This document shows positions 35,314 to 45,700 of a stretch of 57,420 bases of DNA, piece after piece. The stretch is from Gammaproteobacteria bacterium (GTDB lineage: Bacteria > Pseudomonadota > Gammaproteobacteria > Pseudomonadales > Azotimanducaceae), in the NCBI GenBank assembly GCA_026706665.1, contig JAPOYI010000046.1:1-57420 (forward strand), given 5' to 3'. The translations under genes and the position numbers were made by a program. The number at the start of each line of letters is the position of its first letter. Position 1 is the stretch's first letter. The notes under the pieces are model-generated. The model saw only the letters and a program-made list of their open reading frames with translations. It was not told the origin of the DNA and ran no database searches.

Positions 35314-35339
35314 TTGCGCCAACGCGATGGAAAACCGCA

Positions 35340-35939
35340 ATGGTACCAGATGAGGGTGATTGTCCCGCCTTGCGAAACCGGCGAAGGACGGGCGCTAAAC
35401 TACTACTGGTCAACGTATTTTTTCTCGTTGTGCCGTTCGCGATCGGTGCCTGCGCGACGCTCGTGCCAACGGATCGCGAGCCGGATTTCAGCGTTGGGGG
35501 GCGCATCGGTGCGGTGGCTGGCACGGCCGGTGCGAGCGGGGACTTCCTTTGGCGGCAGTACCCATCGGGATTCGATGTGCAGTTCTGGGGGCCGCTGGGC
35601 CAGGGCCGGACGCACGTCGTGGTGGAGGGCGACACGCTTTCGGTTCTGACGGCGCGAGGTGAGCGTGTAGTCGACTCGAAGGCAAGGGAATGGATTCGCC
35701 GCGAACTCTACCTGGATCTGCCGGTTCGCGCGCTGGGAAGCTGGATCAACGGACGCCCGGCGCCCGAATGGCTGGCTGGCGACCTCGACGGAGACGCGTT
35801 CAGTCAACTCGGCTGGCGAATCGAAATTGCGGCGTGGGACGAGTGGAACGGCAGGCGCCAGCCGAGGAAACTCGTCGTTTCCCGTGACGAATACCGCGTC
35901 ACGATCATCTGTCGAGAGTGGACCTTCGGCGCCCGGTGA
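35340..35939 (+). CDS. lolB: Outer-membrane lipoprotein receptor LolB
   Basis: 199 residues from the ATG, or 189 from the TTG at 35370. Signal peptide with lipobox IGAC, then the LolB fold with GDFLWRQYPSGFDVQFWGPL, WIRRELYLDLPVRAL and a C-terminal beta pair KLVVSRDEYRVTIICREW. LolB takes lipoproteins from LolA and inserts them in the outer membrane. Its position divergent from hemA is conserved in gammaproteobacteria, but ispE, which normally follows, is absent. Confidence 0.85.
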   Translation: MVPDEGDCPALRNRRRTGAKLLLVNVFFLVVPFAIGACATLVPTDREPDFSVGGRIGAVAGTAGASGDFLWRQYPSGFDVQFWGPLGQGRTHVVVEGDTLSVLTARGERVVDSKAREWIRRELYLDLPVRALGSWINGRPAPEWLAGDLDGDAFSQLGWRIEIAAWDEWNGRRQPRKLVVSRDEYRVTIICREWTFGAR

Positions 35940-37138
35940 GCACCGTTTCGCCCCGGCGCCTGCGTAGTCTGGCGCTTCAGCACCAGGGACTTGCCGGAAG
36001 GCGCAAGCTCGGATCCGGAATGGCCGGTGTCGAGAAGGCGCTCTGCCAGATCGGCCACGTGCAGATCGACACCATTTCGGTAGTTGCCCGGGCGCACCAT
36101 CACATCCTCTACAACCGGGTTGGCAGGTACGACGAATCGCTGCTGAACCGGCTCGTCAAGGCGCGTCGCGCCTTCGAGTACTGGTCCCATGCGGCTTGCT
36201 ACCTGCCGATGCGGGACTACCGCTTCGCCCTGCCCATGATGCGGGGCGTCGCAAACGGCGAGTGGGGCTGGTGGCATTACAACAGGGACCAGCGGCTGCG
36301 CGCTTCGGTGCTTGACCGGATTCGCGACGAGGGTCCGCTCTTCGCCAGGGACTTCGAGGATCCGCGCCCGAGCCGCGCGGGATGGTGGGATCGGAAACCT
36401 GCCAAGCGGGCGCTTGAGCAGTTGTTCATGGAGGGCGAACTGGTCAGCATCGAACGGCGGGGGTTTCAGAAACGCTACGAGCTTGCGGAGCGATTCCTCC
36501 CGCCCGGCGTCGACACGCGGGAGCCGAGCGTCGAGGAGCACGCCGACCACCTCATCGACATCACCATGCGCGCCCACGGCTTCGCGACACTCAGGACCAT
36601 CCACTACCTGCGCCGCGACCCTGCCTTGCGCGCAATGGTGCGGGAGCGAGCTTCGGAACAGGTCCGCGCGGGGGCGCTCGACATGCGTAGAACCGTTACC
36701 GGCGAATCCGTCTATGCGCGGCCTGATGCATTTGATCGGCCACCGAAGAGGCTCGCGACCGTCGTACGCATGCTGTCACCCTTCGACAACGTAGTCATCC
36801 AACGCCAGCGCGCTGCCCAGGTGTTCGGGTTCGACTACACCATCGAGTGCTACGTCCCTGCGGCGAAAAGGCGTTACGGCTACTTCGCGCTGCCAGTGCT
36901 CTACAGGGACCGTCTTGTCGGCCGCATGGACTGCAAGGCGCATCGTTCGAGCGGCCATTTCGAGATCAAGGCGCTGTTCCTCGAGGACGGCTTCCCGGAC
37001 GGGTCCCCGGACGAGTTCCTGCCTGCATTGCGGAATGCGGTCATCGATTTCGCGGCGTTCAATGGTTGCACGGAAGTCTCGGTCGGTGAGGTATGGCCGC
37101 CTGCCTGGCTACGACTGGCGAGAGCCCTGTTCGGGTAG
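35936..37138 (+). CDS. YcaQ-family (AlkX-type) DNA glycosylase
   Basis: 400 residues of the HTH_42 winged-helix family. The segment GHVQIDTISVVARAHHHI carries the QxD motif (Q43, D45) that marks YcaQ/AlkX enzymes, in contrast to QxQ of AlkZ. Relatives unhook DNA interstrand crosslinks and alkylated purines. GTG start at 35936 overlaps the lolB stop (GTGA); the frame upstream lies within lolB. It sits where ispE would be expected. Confidence 0.85.
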   Translation: MSTVSPRRLRSLALQHQGLAGRRKLGSGMAGVEKALCQIGHVQIDTISVVARAHHHILYNRVGRYDESLLNRLVKARRAFEYWSHAACYLPMRDYRFALPMMRGVANGEWGWWHYNRDQRLRASVLDRIRDEGPLFARDFEDPRPSRAGWWDRKPAKRALEQLFMEGELVSIERRGFQKRYELAERFLPPGVDTREPSVEEHADHLIDITMRAHGFATLRTIHYLRRDPALRAMVRERASEQVRAGALDMRRTVTGESVYARPDAFDRPPKRLATVVRMLSPFDNVVIQRQRAAQVFGFDYTIECYVPAAKRRYGYFALPVLYRDRLVGRMDCKAHRSSGHFEIKALFLEDGFPDGSPDEFLPALRNAVIDFAAFNGCTEVSVGEVWPPAWLRLARALFG

Positions 37139-37203
37139 GAGTCAGTCCGTGAACGGAAGCGGCGCGCCCCCCGGAGAAGACAATCTGGCCGTGAACAGCC
37201 CGG

Positions 37204-37923
37204 TCAGTTGTCGAGCATGCGTTCCCTGCGTCCAGCTCGCATGAAGGCGAGGGCGACAATCGCCGTTACGAGCAGCGCGAAACCGATGCGGTTCTGCACG
37301 GTCCAGGCCAGGATATCGGCGGGATCCGCTCCGCCGCCACCGTTGCCGACCAATTGGATGGCGTGCGGATTCCAGAAGGGAGAGACGCGCACCTGGTTCT
37401 GGCCGAAACCGGTAATGACACCGTTCAGGGCCAGCACCAGGACGGTGGGCATGGCGCCCGCGGTTTCGCTGCGAAACAGCGTTGCCATGCCCATGGCCAA
37501 CACCAGGTAGAAGAGCGCAGCCTGCAACGCGCCGTATAGCGCATCGAGCGGGAAAGGGGTGAAGAAGACCCACGTCGCGACCGCCAGGGGTACTTCCGCC
37601 GCCACGAGGAGGAGCACGGCGGCGGCGAGCTTTGTCCACCAGACGCGCTCACAGCCGCCGGGAACCGTGTACGCGATCTCCAGGCTCCGGCCGTCGATCT
37701 CGCCGGCGATGACGCGCAACCCAAGGAATATGGCGAGGAACGTCAGCGGGAGGCCGATCAGGGTACCCTGGGCCGATGCCGGCACGAAAGGGTCCTGGAT
37801 ACCGATCCACGCGCAGGCGGGAAGCCACGCGAGCGGCACGATCGGCAACAGCCAGTACCGGTGGCCGGTGATCGCCATGCACGCGAGTTGGAACGCTTCC
37901 AGCTGCCCGAGCGCGCGCTTCAT
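37204..37923 (-). CDS. ABC-2-type permease, last gene of the ABC-RND operon
   Basis: 239 residues with six hydrophobic helices and no extracytoplasmic domain. Typical ABC-2 features include the opening amphipathic region, a conserved-looking LPLTFLAIFLGLRVIAGEIDGRSLE and WWTKLAAAVLLL. It overlaps the stop of the RND-ABC fusion gene (ATGA), so the fused ATPase is its obvious energiser. This would form a half-size or dimeric ABC transporter tied to the RND pump. Converges with ycaQ. Confidence 0.8.
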   Translation of the reverse strand: MKRALGQLEAFQLACMAITGHRYWLLPIVPLAWLPACAWIGIQDPFVPASAQGTLIGLPLTFLAIFLGLRVIAGEIDGRSLEIAYTVPGGCERVWWTKLAAAVLLLVAAEVPLAVATWVFFTPFPLDALYGALQAALFYLVLAMGMATLFRSETAGAMPTVLVLALNGVITGFGQNQVRVSPFWNPHAIQLVGNGGGGADPADILAWTVQNRIGFALLVTAIVALAFMRAGRRERMLDN

Positions 37924-40900
37924 GCGGCGTCTCCGGTACCCCGCAACAGCCAGAGATAACCGTCCTCCAGCCTCGATTCCAGTGTCCTCGCGTCGGGATC
38001 GGGCGCCCTTTCCGCCAGCACTCTCCGCACGATTCGACCGTCTGCCAGCGGCGTTTCTTCCGCCAGGATCGTGCCCGGCGGCAGTTCCGCGGTTTCCAGC
38101 GCGGACGCGTGGGTTTCCCACACCTTGCCGCGGGCGGCGTCGGCCAGCGCGCCGGGCGCGCCGTCGAACAGCAGCCGGCCCCTTGCAAGCACCAGCACGC
38201 GTTCGCAAGCGACCGCGACATCTTCCACCACGTGGGTCGAGAAAAGCACGATCCGGTCGCGCGCCAGGTTCGCCAGCAGGTTGCGGAATCGGATGCGCTC
38301 TCTCGGATCGAGACCGACGGTTGGCTCGTCGACAACGATGATCGGCGGCAGCCGCAGCAGCGTGCGCGCCACGGAAACGCGCTGCCGCATGCCTCCCGAC
38401 AGGGAACCGATCCGGTCGTCGGCACGGTCTGCGAGGCCTACTTCGCCCAGCAGGTACTCGACTCGCTCATGGCGCATCGAAGGCGGCAGGTCGTACAACG
38501 CCGCGTAGTAACGCAGGTACTCCCTTGCCGACAACCCGCGAGGAAGTCCGGCGTCCTGGGGGAGGTAGCCGACCCATCGCGCGAGTACGCGCTGGACCCA
38601 GGGGAGAGGCACTCCGCCAAGCATGATGATGCCGCGGGTGGGGTCGAGGATCCCGGTCAGGAGCCGCAGGAGCGTGGTCTTCCCGGCGCCATTGGGTCCG
38701 AGAACGCCGACCATTCCGCGCTCGATCCTGAAATCCGCGCCGACCAGGGCTTCGACCGGCTCCGCCGGGAGGTCGAGTCCGCCTATGCGGCGCGCCCAGC
38801 GGCGCATGAGTGTGCGCGGATATCGCAGGAACCTGCCACCCGCGCGTTCGGCCAGTTCTCCCCTGGACTGGGCGGCGGCGCTGCGGCGGACGAGTTGCCA
38901 GGCTCCGAGCATCAACACGCCCACCGCGGGCCAGAAGAAGTTCGCGGCACTGACGCTTCCGCCGAACTGCGGCAGCAGCGTGACGCACGCGAAAGTGCCC
39001 AGCACCAGCCACGGCACCCCTGCGGCGACGACGTTCTCCACTCCGCCCGGCTCGACCGCGCCGACGGCGTTCAGACGCCCGCGGCTACGCCGAACCTGGC
39101 GAAGAAGACCAACGAAGCATGCCGCTGCCAGCAAGCAGAAGACCAGGCGCCAGCCGTTGCTCTCGGCGTAGACGGCAAGGGCCGTGGGGGCGGCCGCAAT
39201 CAGAAGGGCTGGCAACAGCCTATCCCGCGCTTCCTTCTTGCTCAGGGTTTTCGCCTGGCTCAGGGCCCTCGGGTCGAAGGGGGCTTCGGCCAGGGCCCTC
39301 GCAGCGAAGACCCTCGGTGCCGCGAGCGCCCGCCGCAGCGGTCCCGGAAGCGCGTACACCTTCCTCAGGTTGCGCGCTTCCAGTACCGGAGGGCCGGCCC
39401 GGGTGTCGGGTTCATGGGTCTGGTCCCTGCGGAACAGGAGGACCGTCAGCGCGAGCACCGAACCACCCACCAGGATCGACACCACCACCTGCCAGAACAG
39501 CGAGGTGACGAGGCCGGATTGCGTGAGCCACAGCACGATCCCCGCAGTCGCAGCGAGCCACCCTACGACCAGCCAAGGACCGACGCGGCCAAACAGCCGG
39601 TCTAGGCGGTGCAGCAGGATGAAGCCCACGGGGATGATCAGCAGGGTAAGCAGGGCGGACGTTACGAGGCCGCCGATGACGATGGTTGCGAACGGCGGCC
39701 AGATTTCGTTTTCCCTGCCCGTCGATATCGCGAGCGGCCAAAGGGCCGCGATGGTGGTGGCCGTGGTCATGAGCACGGGGCGCGTCCGTTCTCGCACGGA
39801 GGCGAACGCGGCGGCGCCGGCAGTCCAGCCGGCGCCGAGCACCTTCTGCTGCATCCTGTCCACCAGCAGTATCGCGGGGTTCACCGTCAGGCCGAACAAT
39901 GCAACCGCACCGAGGGCGGCCATCGGGTCGAGGGACATGCCGGTGACCACCAGGGCCCAGCTTGCGCCGATGACCGTCAGCGGTACCGCCAGCAGTACGA
40001 GTACAGGCAACGTAAGCGATTCGAAGGTGAGGGCGAGCACGAGGAACAGGAGCAGCACTACCGGGACCAGGACACGCTGAAGCCAACTGGTCTGTTCATC
40101 GTCCGACGGCACTTCCACCGTATAGCCGCGCGGTCTCGAGACAGCCCGCACGTTCTCGGCCACCTGCTCTTCGATCGCCTCCCGTCCGGAACCGCTCTCG
40201 GGGACGTTATCGGCCAGGCGAAAATAGACGCGCGTTTCGCGGCGACCGTTCCTGTGCTCGATGATGGGCGGGGCTGGCATTTGCCTGATGTCGGCGAGGG
40301 CCATGACGGGAACCGCACCGGCCGCCGTCTCCAGCCGCAGGCTTCGAAGCTCTCGACCCGCCCGGTCCGAGCGCGCATCGGCGCGCTCCATCACGACCGG
40401 TAGTTCCCTGCCGCTCGGCAGGGAGAATCCGGTCACATTCCTGCGTCCTTCCCTGCCGATGAGCCCAAGATTCGGCAGCACGTCGCCGATCGTGATGCCG
40501 TACGCCTCGAACGCCTCTCTGCGCGGCTGTATCCAGATCTCTTCCAGTCCCGGCCGCTCCGCGAACCAGGACGTTTCGACGTATGGGTTCGCCTCCAGCC
40601 GATCCATGACGTCTCTTGCCAGTCGGGCAATCTTGCCGTGTTCGGGTCCTGACAGTACGACCTCACTGGCTACGCTGCCGAATCCGGCCTTCTCCGCTGC
40701 GCCGCCGCCGCCGCGCATGTCCTCCTCGCCGGGCCTCAGCAGGTCCAGTCCTGAGACCTTTTTTGCCGCCTCCCGTGCAGCCTTGCGCACCTCGGCCACA
40801 TCAAGGTTCGGGGGCCGTTGCGCCGCGTCCACCAGTTCCACCGTGATCGAGCCGCCGCCTTCCTGAACGACCGTTTCGATGGTATCGACCCCGTCGAGAG

Positions 40901-42701
40901 CGCCCAGGGCCGACTCCAGCCTCGCGAGCGCGTCACTCGCTTTCCCGAGCGAAGCTCCCTGGTCGAAGCGGGCGATGATCTGGACGCTGTCGGCGCGCGT
41001 GGCCTCGGCCCCGGAACCGAAGGCGATCAGGGGTATGGCGACCATGATCGTGAGGACCAGCGCGAAAACGGTTCCGGTGAGCCAGGCGGGAGGTCGCCGC
41101 AGGGCGCTGGCAACCATGCCGCTGAACAGGATGCGGACAGGGTCCGGCGGGACCATCCCCCCTCGCGCGGCGCGAGTTGCCCGGCGCCGCGCGAGGCGAC
41201 GCGCGGCAGCGGGCGCCGCGAGTCGGTGCGCGAGCATCGGCACCAGGGCGACCGCCACCAGCAGGGACGCGGCCAGCGGCACGAGGAAAGCCCGCACCGC
41301 TATCTCCAATTGCTTCTGCACGCTGGTCATGCCGGCTTCGACCTCGACGAGCACCAGCGGCAGGAAAACGATTGCGGTCGTCAGACTCGCTGCGGCGATG
41401 GCACGTACCGTGCGCCGGAGCCCCCGGCGCACGGCGGCATCCGGTGCCGCACCATGGTCGAGGGAGCGCTGCACCGATTCGAAAACGACCACGCTGTTGT
41501 CCACGAGCAGCCCTACGGCGAGCGCCAGGCCGAACAGTGTCAGCATGTTCACCGTATCGCCGAACAGGTACAGCGCGGCGAGCGCCGACAGCAGGCTGAC
41601 CGGCACCGCAACGGCGACCACGGTCACGGCCTGCCATTGCCGCAGGAACAGGTAGAGAACCACCAGCGCGATGGCAAAACCGGACAGGCCGAGACGGGCG
41701 AGGCGCCCGATCTGATCCTCGACCTCTTGCGCAGCGTCGGTCCCGATCACCAGTTCAAGGCCCATCTCGCTCAGCTCTTCGTTCAGTTCCGAGGCACGGG
41801 TGCGAAGGTCGCGGCCGAGGCGGACCAGGTTTGCCCCCTGCTCCTGGTATATGGCGATGCCGACGGACGGCTTGCCGTTGACACGGAACAGCGAGCGTTC
41901 CACACCGATACCGAGATCGACTTCGCCCGCGTGGTGCAGCTGCGCGGGGCGGCCGGGAACGATCCTTGATTCGGCGAGGCTGTGGATTCCGGAGGGGCGC
42001 CCGTCGAGAACGACGTTGGTATTGCCGTTCGGAGTTTCGAGCTTGCCGAGGTAGCGCAAGTCTCCGACATTGCGCCGCACGGCGCCGATAACGTCGTCGA
42101 TGGTCGCCCCAAGCGCTACGGCTCTCGCGGGATCGACGGTCAGGGTTACCTGGAGCGGCGCGCCTCCCCTGGCGATGGCTTCGGTCACGCCTGGCACGGC
42201 AGCGAATCGCGGCGCGATCAGCTCTTCCGCGACATCGAACAGCGCATGGCGGTCGACGTCGCCGCCGAGCACGTTGACCATCATGACGAACGTGCCCCAG
42301 GTCGAGGTGTCGGAGCCGCTGACGGAGAGCCATGTTCCTTCCGGCTGCTCACGCTCGATCGCGGCCGCGATGCGGCGCAATTCCAGTTCCCGGACCCTGA
42401 TGTCGACGCCGCGTTCGAAAAGCACCTGGAAGTTGCCGCCGGCGCCGCGGATTGAACCGCTCGTCTCCAGCACCATCGGCAGCGCCGCCACCCGTCCCTC
42501 TAGGGGCAACAGGATTTCGCGCTCGACGGTTTCGGGCTCGCTGCCGGGCCGGGAGAAGTTGACCCACAGCCTGTCGCCCTCGACGTTGGGGAACAGCTCG
42601 ATGGGAATGCGCTGCCAGGCCACCAGGCCGAGCAGCACCAGGCCCAGGAACACCATGGACACCGCGACGGGGCGGCGAACCGGCAGATCCAGCGGATTCA
42701 C
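37920..42701 (-). CDS. RND efflux pump fused to an ABC ATPase (1593 residues)
   Basis: Residues 1-1035 are a complete RND permease: an N-terminal helix, periplasmic porter loops, TM4 motif GLLVDNSVVVFE (D401), TM10 motif GLTVNPAILLVD (Asn at the AcrB Lys940 position). Two added helices (about 1044-1060 and 1068-1090) lead to an ABC nucleotide-binding domain. It starts at 1105 (VLEARNLRKVYAL), is broken by about 195 residues with four helices (1162-1270), and resumes at 1316: Walker A GPNGAGKTT (1335-1343), Q-loop LPQ, signature LSGGM (1434-1438), Walker B IIVVDEP, switch STH (1488-1490). No stop or frameshift is visible across the junction and codon use is uniform. Coupled by ATGA on both sides. 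Such a single-chain proton- and ATP-driven pump is not a familiar architecture to me. Confidence 0.85.
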   Translation of the reverse strand: MNPLDLPVRRPVAVSMVFLGLVLLGLVAWQRIPIELFPNVEGDRLWVNFSRPGSEPETVEREILLPLEGRVAALPMVLETSGSIRGAGGNFQVLFERGVDIRVRELELRRIAAAIEREQPEGTWLSVSGSDTSTWGTFVMMVNVLGGDVDRHALFDVAEELIAPRFAAVPGVTEAIARGGAPLQVTLTVDPARAVALGATIDDVIGAVRRNVGDLRYLGKLETPNGNTNVVLDGRPSGIHSLAESRIVPGRPAQLHHAGEVDLGIGVERSLFRVNGKPSVGIAIYQEQGANLVRLGRDLRTRASELNEELSEMGLELVIGTDAAQEVEDQIGRLARLGLSGFAIALVVLYLFLRQWQAVTVVAVAVPVSLLSALAALYLFGDTVNMLTLFGLALAVGLLVDNSVVVFESVQRSLDHGAAPDAAVRRGLRRTVRAIAAASLTTAIVFLPLVLVEVEAGMTSVQKQLEIAVRAFLVPLAASLLVAVALVPMLAHRLAAPAAARRLARRRATRAARGGMVPPDPVRILFSGMVASALRRPPAWLTGTVFALVLTIMVAIPLIAFGSGAEATRADSVQIIARFDQGASLGKASDALARLESALGALDGVDTIETVVQEGGGSITVELVDAAQRPPNLDVAEVRKAAREAAKKVSGLDLLRPGEEDMRGGGGAAEKAGFGSVASEVVLSGPEHGKIARLARDVMDRLEANPYVETSWFAERPGLEEIWIQPRREAFEAYGITIGDVLPNLGLIGREGRRNVTGFSLPSGRELPVVMERADARSDRAGRELRSLRLETAAGAVPVMALADIRQMPAPPIIEHRNGRRETRVYFRLADNVPESGSGREAIEEQVAENVRAVSRPRGYTVEVPSDDEQTSWLQRVLVPVVLLLFLVLALTFESLTLPVLVLLAVPLTVIGASWALVVTGMSLDPMAALGAVALFGLTVNPAILLVDRMQQKVLGAGWTAGAAAFASVRERTRPVLMTTATTIAALWPLAISTGRENEIWPPFATIVIGGLVTSALLTLLIIPVGFILLHRLDRLFGRVGPWLVVGWLAATAGIVLWLTQSGLVTSLFWQVVVSILVGGSVLALTVLLFRRDQTHEPDTRAGPPVLEARNLRKVYALPGPLRRALAAPRVFAARALAEAPFDPRALSQAKTLSKKEARDRLLPALLIAAAPTALAVYAESNGWRLVFCLLAAACFVGLLRQVRRSRGRLNAVGAVEPGGVENVVAAGVPWLVLGTFACVTLLPQFGGSVSAANFFWPAVGVLMLGAWQLVRRSAAAQSRGELAERAGGRFLRYPRTLMRRWARRIGGLDLPAEPVEALVGADFRIERGMVGVLGPNGAGKTTLLRLLTGILDPTRGIIMLGGVPLPWVQRVLARWVGYLPQDAGLPRGLSAREYLRYYAALYDLPPSMRHERVEYLLGEVGLADRADDRIGSLSGGMRQRVSVARTLLRLPPIIVVDEPTVGLDPRERIRFRNLLANLARDRIVLFSTHVVEDVAVACERVLVLARGRLLFDGAPGALADAARGKVWETHASALETAELPPGTILAEETPLADGRIVRRVLAERAPDPDARTLESRLEDGYLWLLRGTGDAA

Positions 42702-45700
42702 GAAGCGGGCCTCGTCAAGCGCATCCGGTCAATGAGCAGGTATACGCACGGCAACACCAGGAGGGATCCGATGGTCGACGCAAGGATGCCGCCGATGATG
42801 GTCAGTGCCATGGGTGCCCGCAGGGAGGCACCTTCGCCGCCAGCCAGCACGAGGGGCACAAGTGCGAGCGCGGTGGTCAGGGTGGTCATGGCAATGGGGC
42901 GCAGGCGGATGCCGGCGGCCGCCGCGAGGGCGTCAACGCGGTCCCGTCCGGCGTCCATCTGGCGACGGGCAGTGGCGATGAGGAGCACGGCGTCGTTCAC
43001 GGCGATGCCCGCGAGGACGATGAGTCCAAGCATCGCCATGACGCCTATCGGCTGCCCGGTCCAGGCGAGCGCGCCCGCCACGCCTATCAGCGCCAACGGG
43101 ATGGAGCTGAGCACGGTCACCGGGTGCACGAGCGATTCGAATGTTCCGGCGAGCACCATGAATACCAGCACCAGCGCCAGCACGCCCGCCAGCCGAAGTT
43201 CGGAGAAGGTGCGCGCGCGCTGCTCTTCCTCTCCCCGCAGGGCGCTCCGGGTCCCGGGGGGCAGGGGCAGGCCGTCGAGCGCGGTCTCGACGGCGGCGAC
43301 GGCTGCAGGCTTCGGGACCCCTTCGGCGATCTGCGCGGTAACCTCGGCCGTACGCCGTTGATCGCGCCGAAATACTTCTCTCGCCCCCTCGACTTCGGCA
43401 AAGGTTGCGACCTGTCCCACGGCAGCCAGGCGGCCGTCCGGAGCGCGAAACAGAACGTCGCTCAAGTCCTCGCGACGCGGCGTTGGCAGGTGAATGCTCA
43501 CCCGGCGCTCCTCGTCGCCGGTGGACAGAATCGTGGCGACGCGTCCGTCAAGGCTTGCCTCCATGACTCTCGAGATGGTCTGGAGATTGACACCGAGCGA
43601 ATCGGCCATGGCGCGGTCCAGCGTGACGCGAAGCTCCGGCGGTCCGCCTTCAAATGAGGATCGGACGTCCCACAGTTCTGGCAGCGTTTCGAGCCGCTGC
43701 TTGATGTGGTCTGCGCCGCGGCGCAGGTCTTCCAGCGCGTTTCCGGAGACTTCCACAGTGATCGGCGGGCCGGCCGTGCCGAGCGCGTCGGTCAGTGCCG
43801 AGCGCCCGATCTCCCAGGTGATTTCCGTCATCGGGAGATCCGCGAGTTCGGGTTCGAGCCAGTTCGCCACCTCGCGTCCGGCGGGACCATCGATCTCCAT
43901 CCGCGCCAGGATCCTGGCCGTGTTCTCTTCGGTCAGTTCGCTACGGATCAGGCGGTCGTCTTCGGGCAGCCGTCCGACTTCCGAAAGGGTCGCCGCCAGC
44001 GCATCGCCTCCGGCTTGCGCCAGCAGGTCTTCGACTCCCGCTACCGCGCGAGCGGTGGACTCGACCCGCTGCTCCGACGGTCCCACGAGCCGGACAGAGA
44101 ACTGGCGCGGATCGCTGGGCGGCATCAGTTCGGTGCCGAGCCGCAGCAACGCGACCACCGCGGCTACGGCGGCGGCCGCGGCGACCAGCACAACGGTGGA
44201 CGGGCGCTGGAGCAGTCTGGCGACCAGGGACTCGAGCGCGCTTCGGGCGCGACCCGGTCGTGTTGCGGCGGGAGGACTCGTCAGAAACCAGCGGCCCAAC
44301 GCGGGTATCAGCATCAGCGCCACGCCGAGGGACGCAACGAGGGAGATCGTCACCGTGAACGCGATGCCGTCGATCAGGCGGGCAGCGAGGCCCTGGACGA
44401 ACAGCACAGGCAGGAAGACAACGCAGGTCGTCAGCGTGCTCGCCGTGATCGCCCCGGCAACTTCTGCCGTGCCCCGGACGGCCGCCTCCCCGGGCGCATC
44501 TCCCGCAGTGAGCCGGCGATAGATGGATTCGACGACAACGATGGCATTGTCCACCAGCATTCCAGCGCCAAGGGCGAGACCGCCAAGGGTGATGATGTTG
44601 AGGCTGTAGGACTGGAAGCCCATGAAGAACAGCGCGGCGAACAGGGCGACCGGCACGGCAGCCGTGACGATGAGGACGGCGCCGCCGGACCGCAGGAACG
44701 CGGCGAGGACCGCGATGGCGAGGACGATGCCGAGGCCGGCGGCGTTCTTGAGATGATCCAGCGCATCGACCACAACGCTGGCATCGTCGGTGATCTCCCG
44801 GACGTCCACGCCCGGCAGGTCCTCGTCCAGGCCGACAAGGGCGGCGCGAACGGTGGTGGACACCGCAACCGTGTTGGCGCCGGCCTCCTTGTAGATGGAA
44901 AGGCCCACGCCTTCCGCGCCATCGACGCGGACCAGGTGGTCGATCTCCCTGTCGATGAGTTCCACGCTGGCGAGGTCCGATACGCGAACCGCCTGTTGCC
45001 GGCCCGAATCGTCCACGAGGTACCGCACCACGACATTGCTCACGTCTTCGACGCGGCGGAAACGCGACAGCGCCCGAAGCTGGAAGACACGGTCCTCTTC
45101 TTCCAGGGTCCCTGCCGATATGTCGATGTTCTCCTGGGCCAGGCGTTGTTCGAGCTGTCCCAGGGAGACGCCGAAAGCGTCAAGGCGATACCGGTCCACC
45201 CCGATGCGCACTTCCCGCTCCCTGCCGCCGACCACTCGCACTTCGGCGACGCCCTCCAGCCTTTCGAGGGCGGGAGCCACCTGGCGGCGGGCCAGGCGCC
45301 TGAGTTCGGCCAGGTCGGGTTTGCCGGACGGCGCGATAAGCCCCAGGGTGAGAATCGGTGCCTGTCGGGGATCGAATCGCCGTACCAGCACTTCGTCGAC
45401 TTCCGGGTCGGCCTCGATCAGGCCCACGGCCTTCTGCACATCGATGAGACCCAGGTCGATATCGGCGTCCCAGTCGAAAATCACTGTCGCAACCAGCCTG
45501 CCTGATCGTGCGACCTGCTCGACGTTGCGGATGCCGCGAACGGTGAACAGAAGCTGCTCCACGCGTTCGCCGTAAAGGCGCTCCATTTCCGCGGGCGGCC
45601 GGTCGCCGGAGCGCACCGAGACGACCACTGTGGGGGTCTGCACGTCCGGAAGGAGGTCGACAGGAAGGCGCTCCCAGGAAAGCCAGCCGACCAGGGCGAC

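Noticed and set aside
38109-39605. Long plus-strand open frames opposite the ABC-RND genes (also 40818-41969 and 43706-45505).
   Set aside because: Expected shadows of GC-rich coding DNA; compositions are biased to Arg, Gly and Asp, and no domain is visible.
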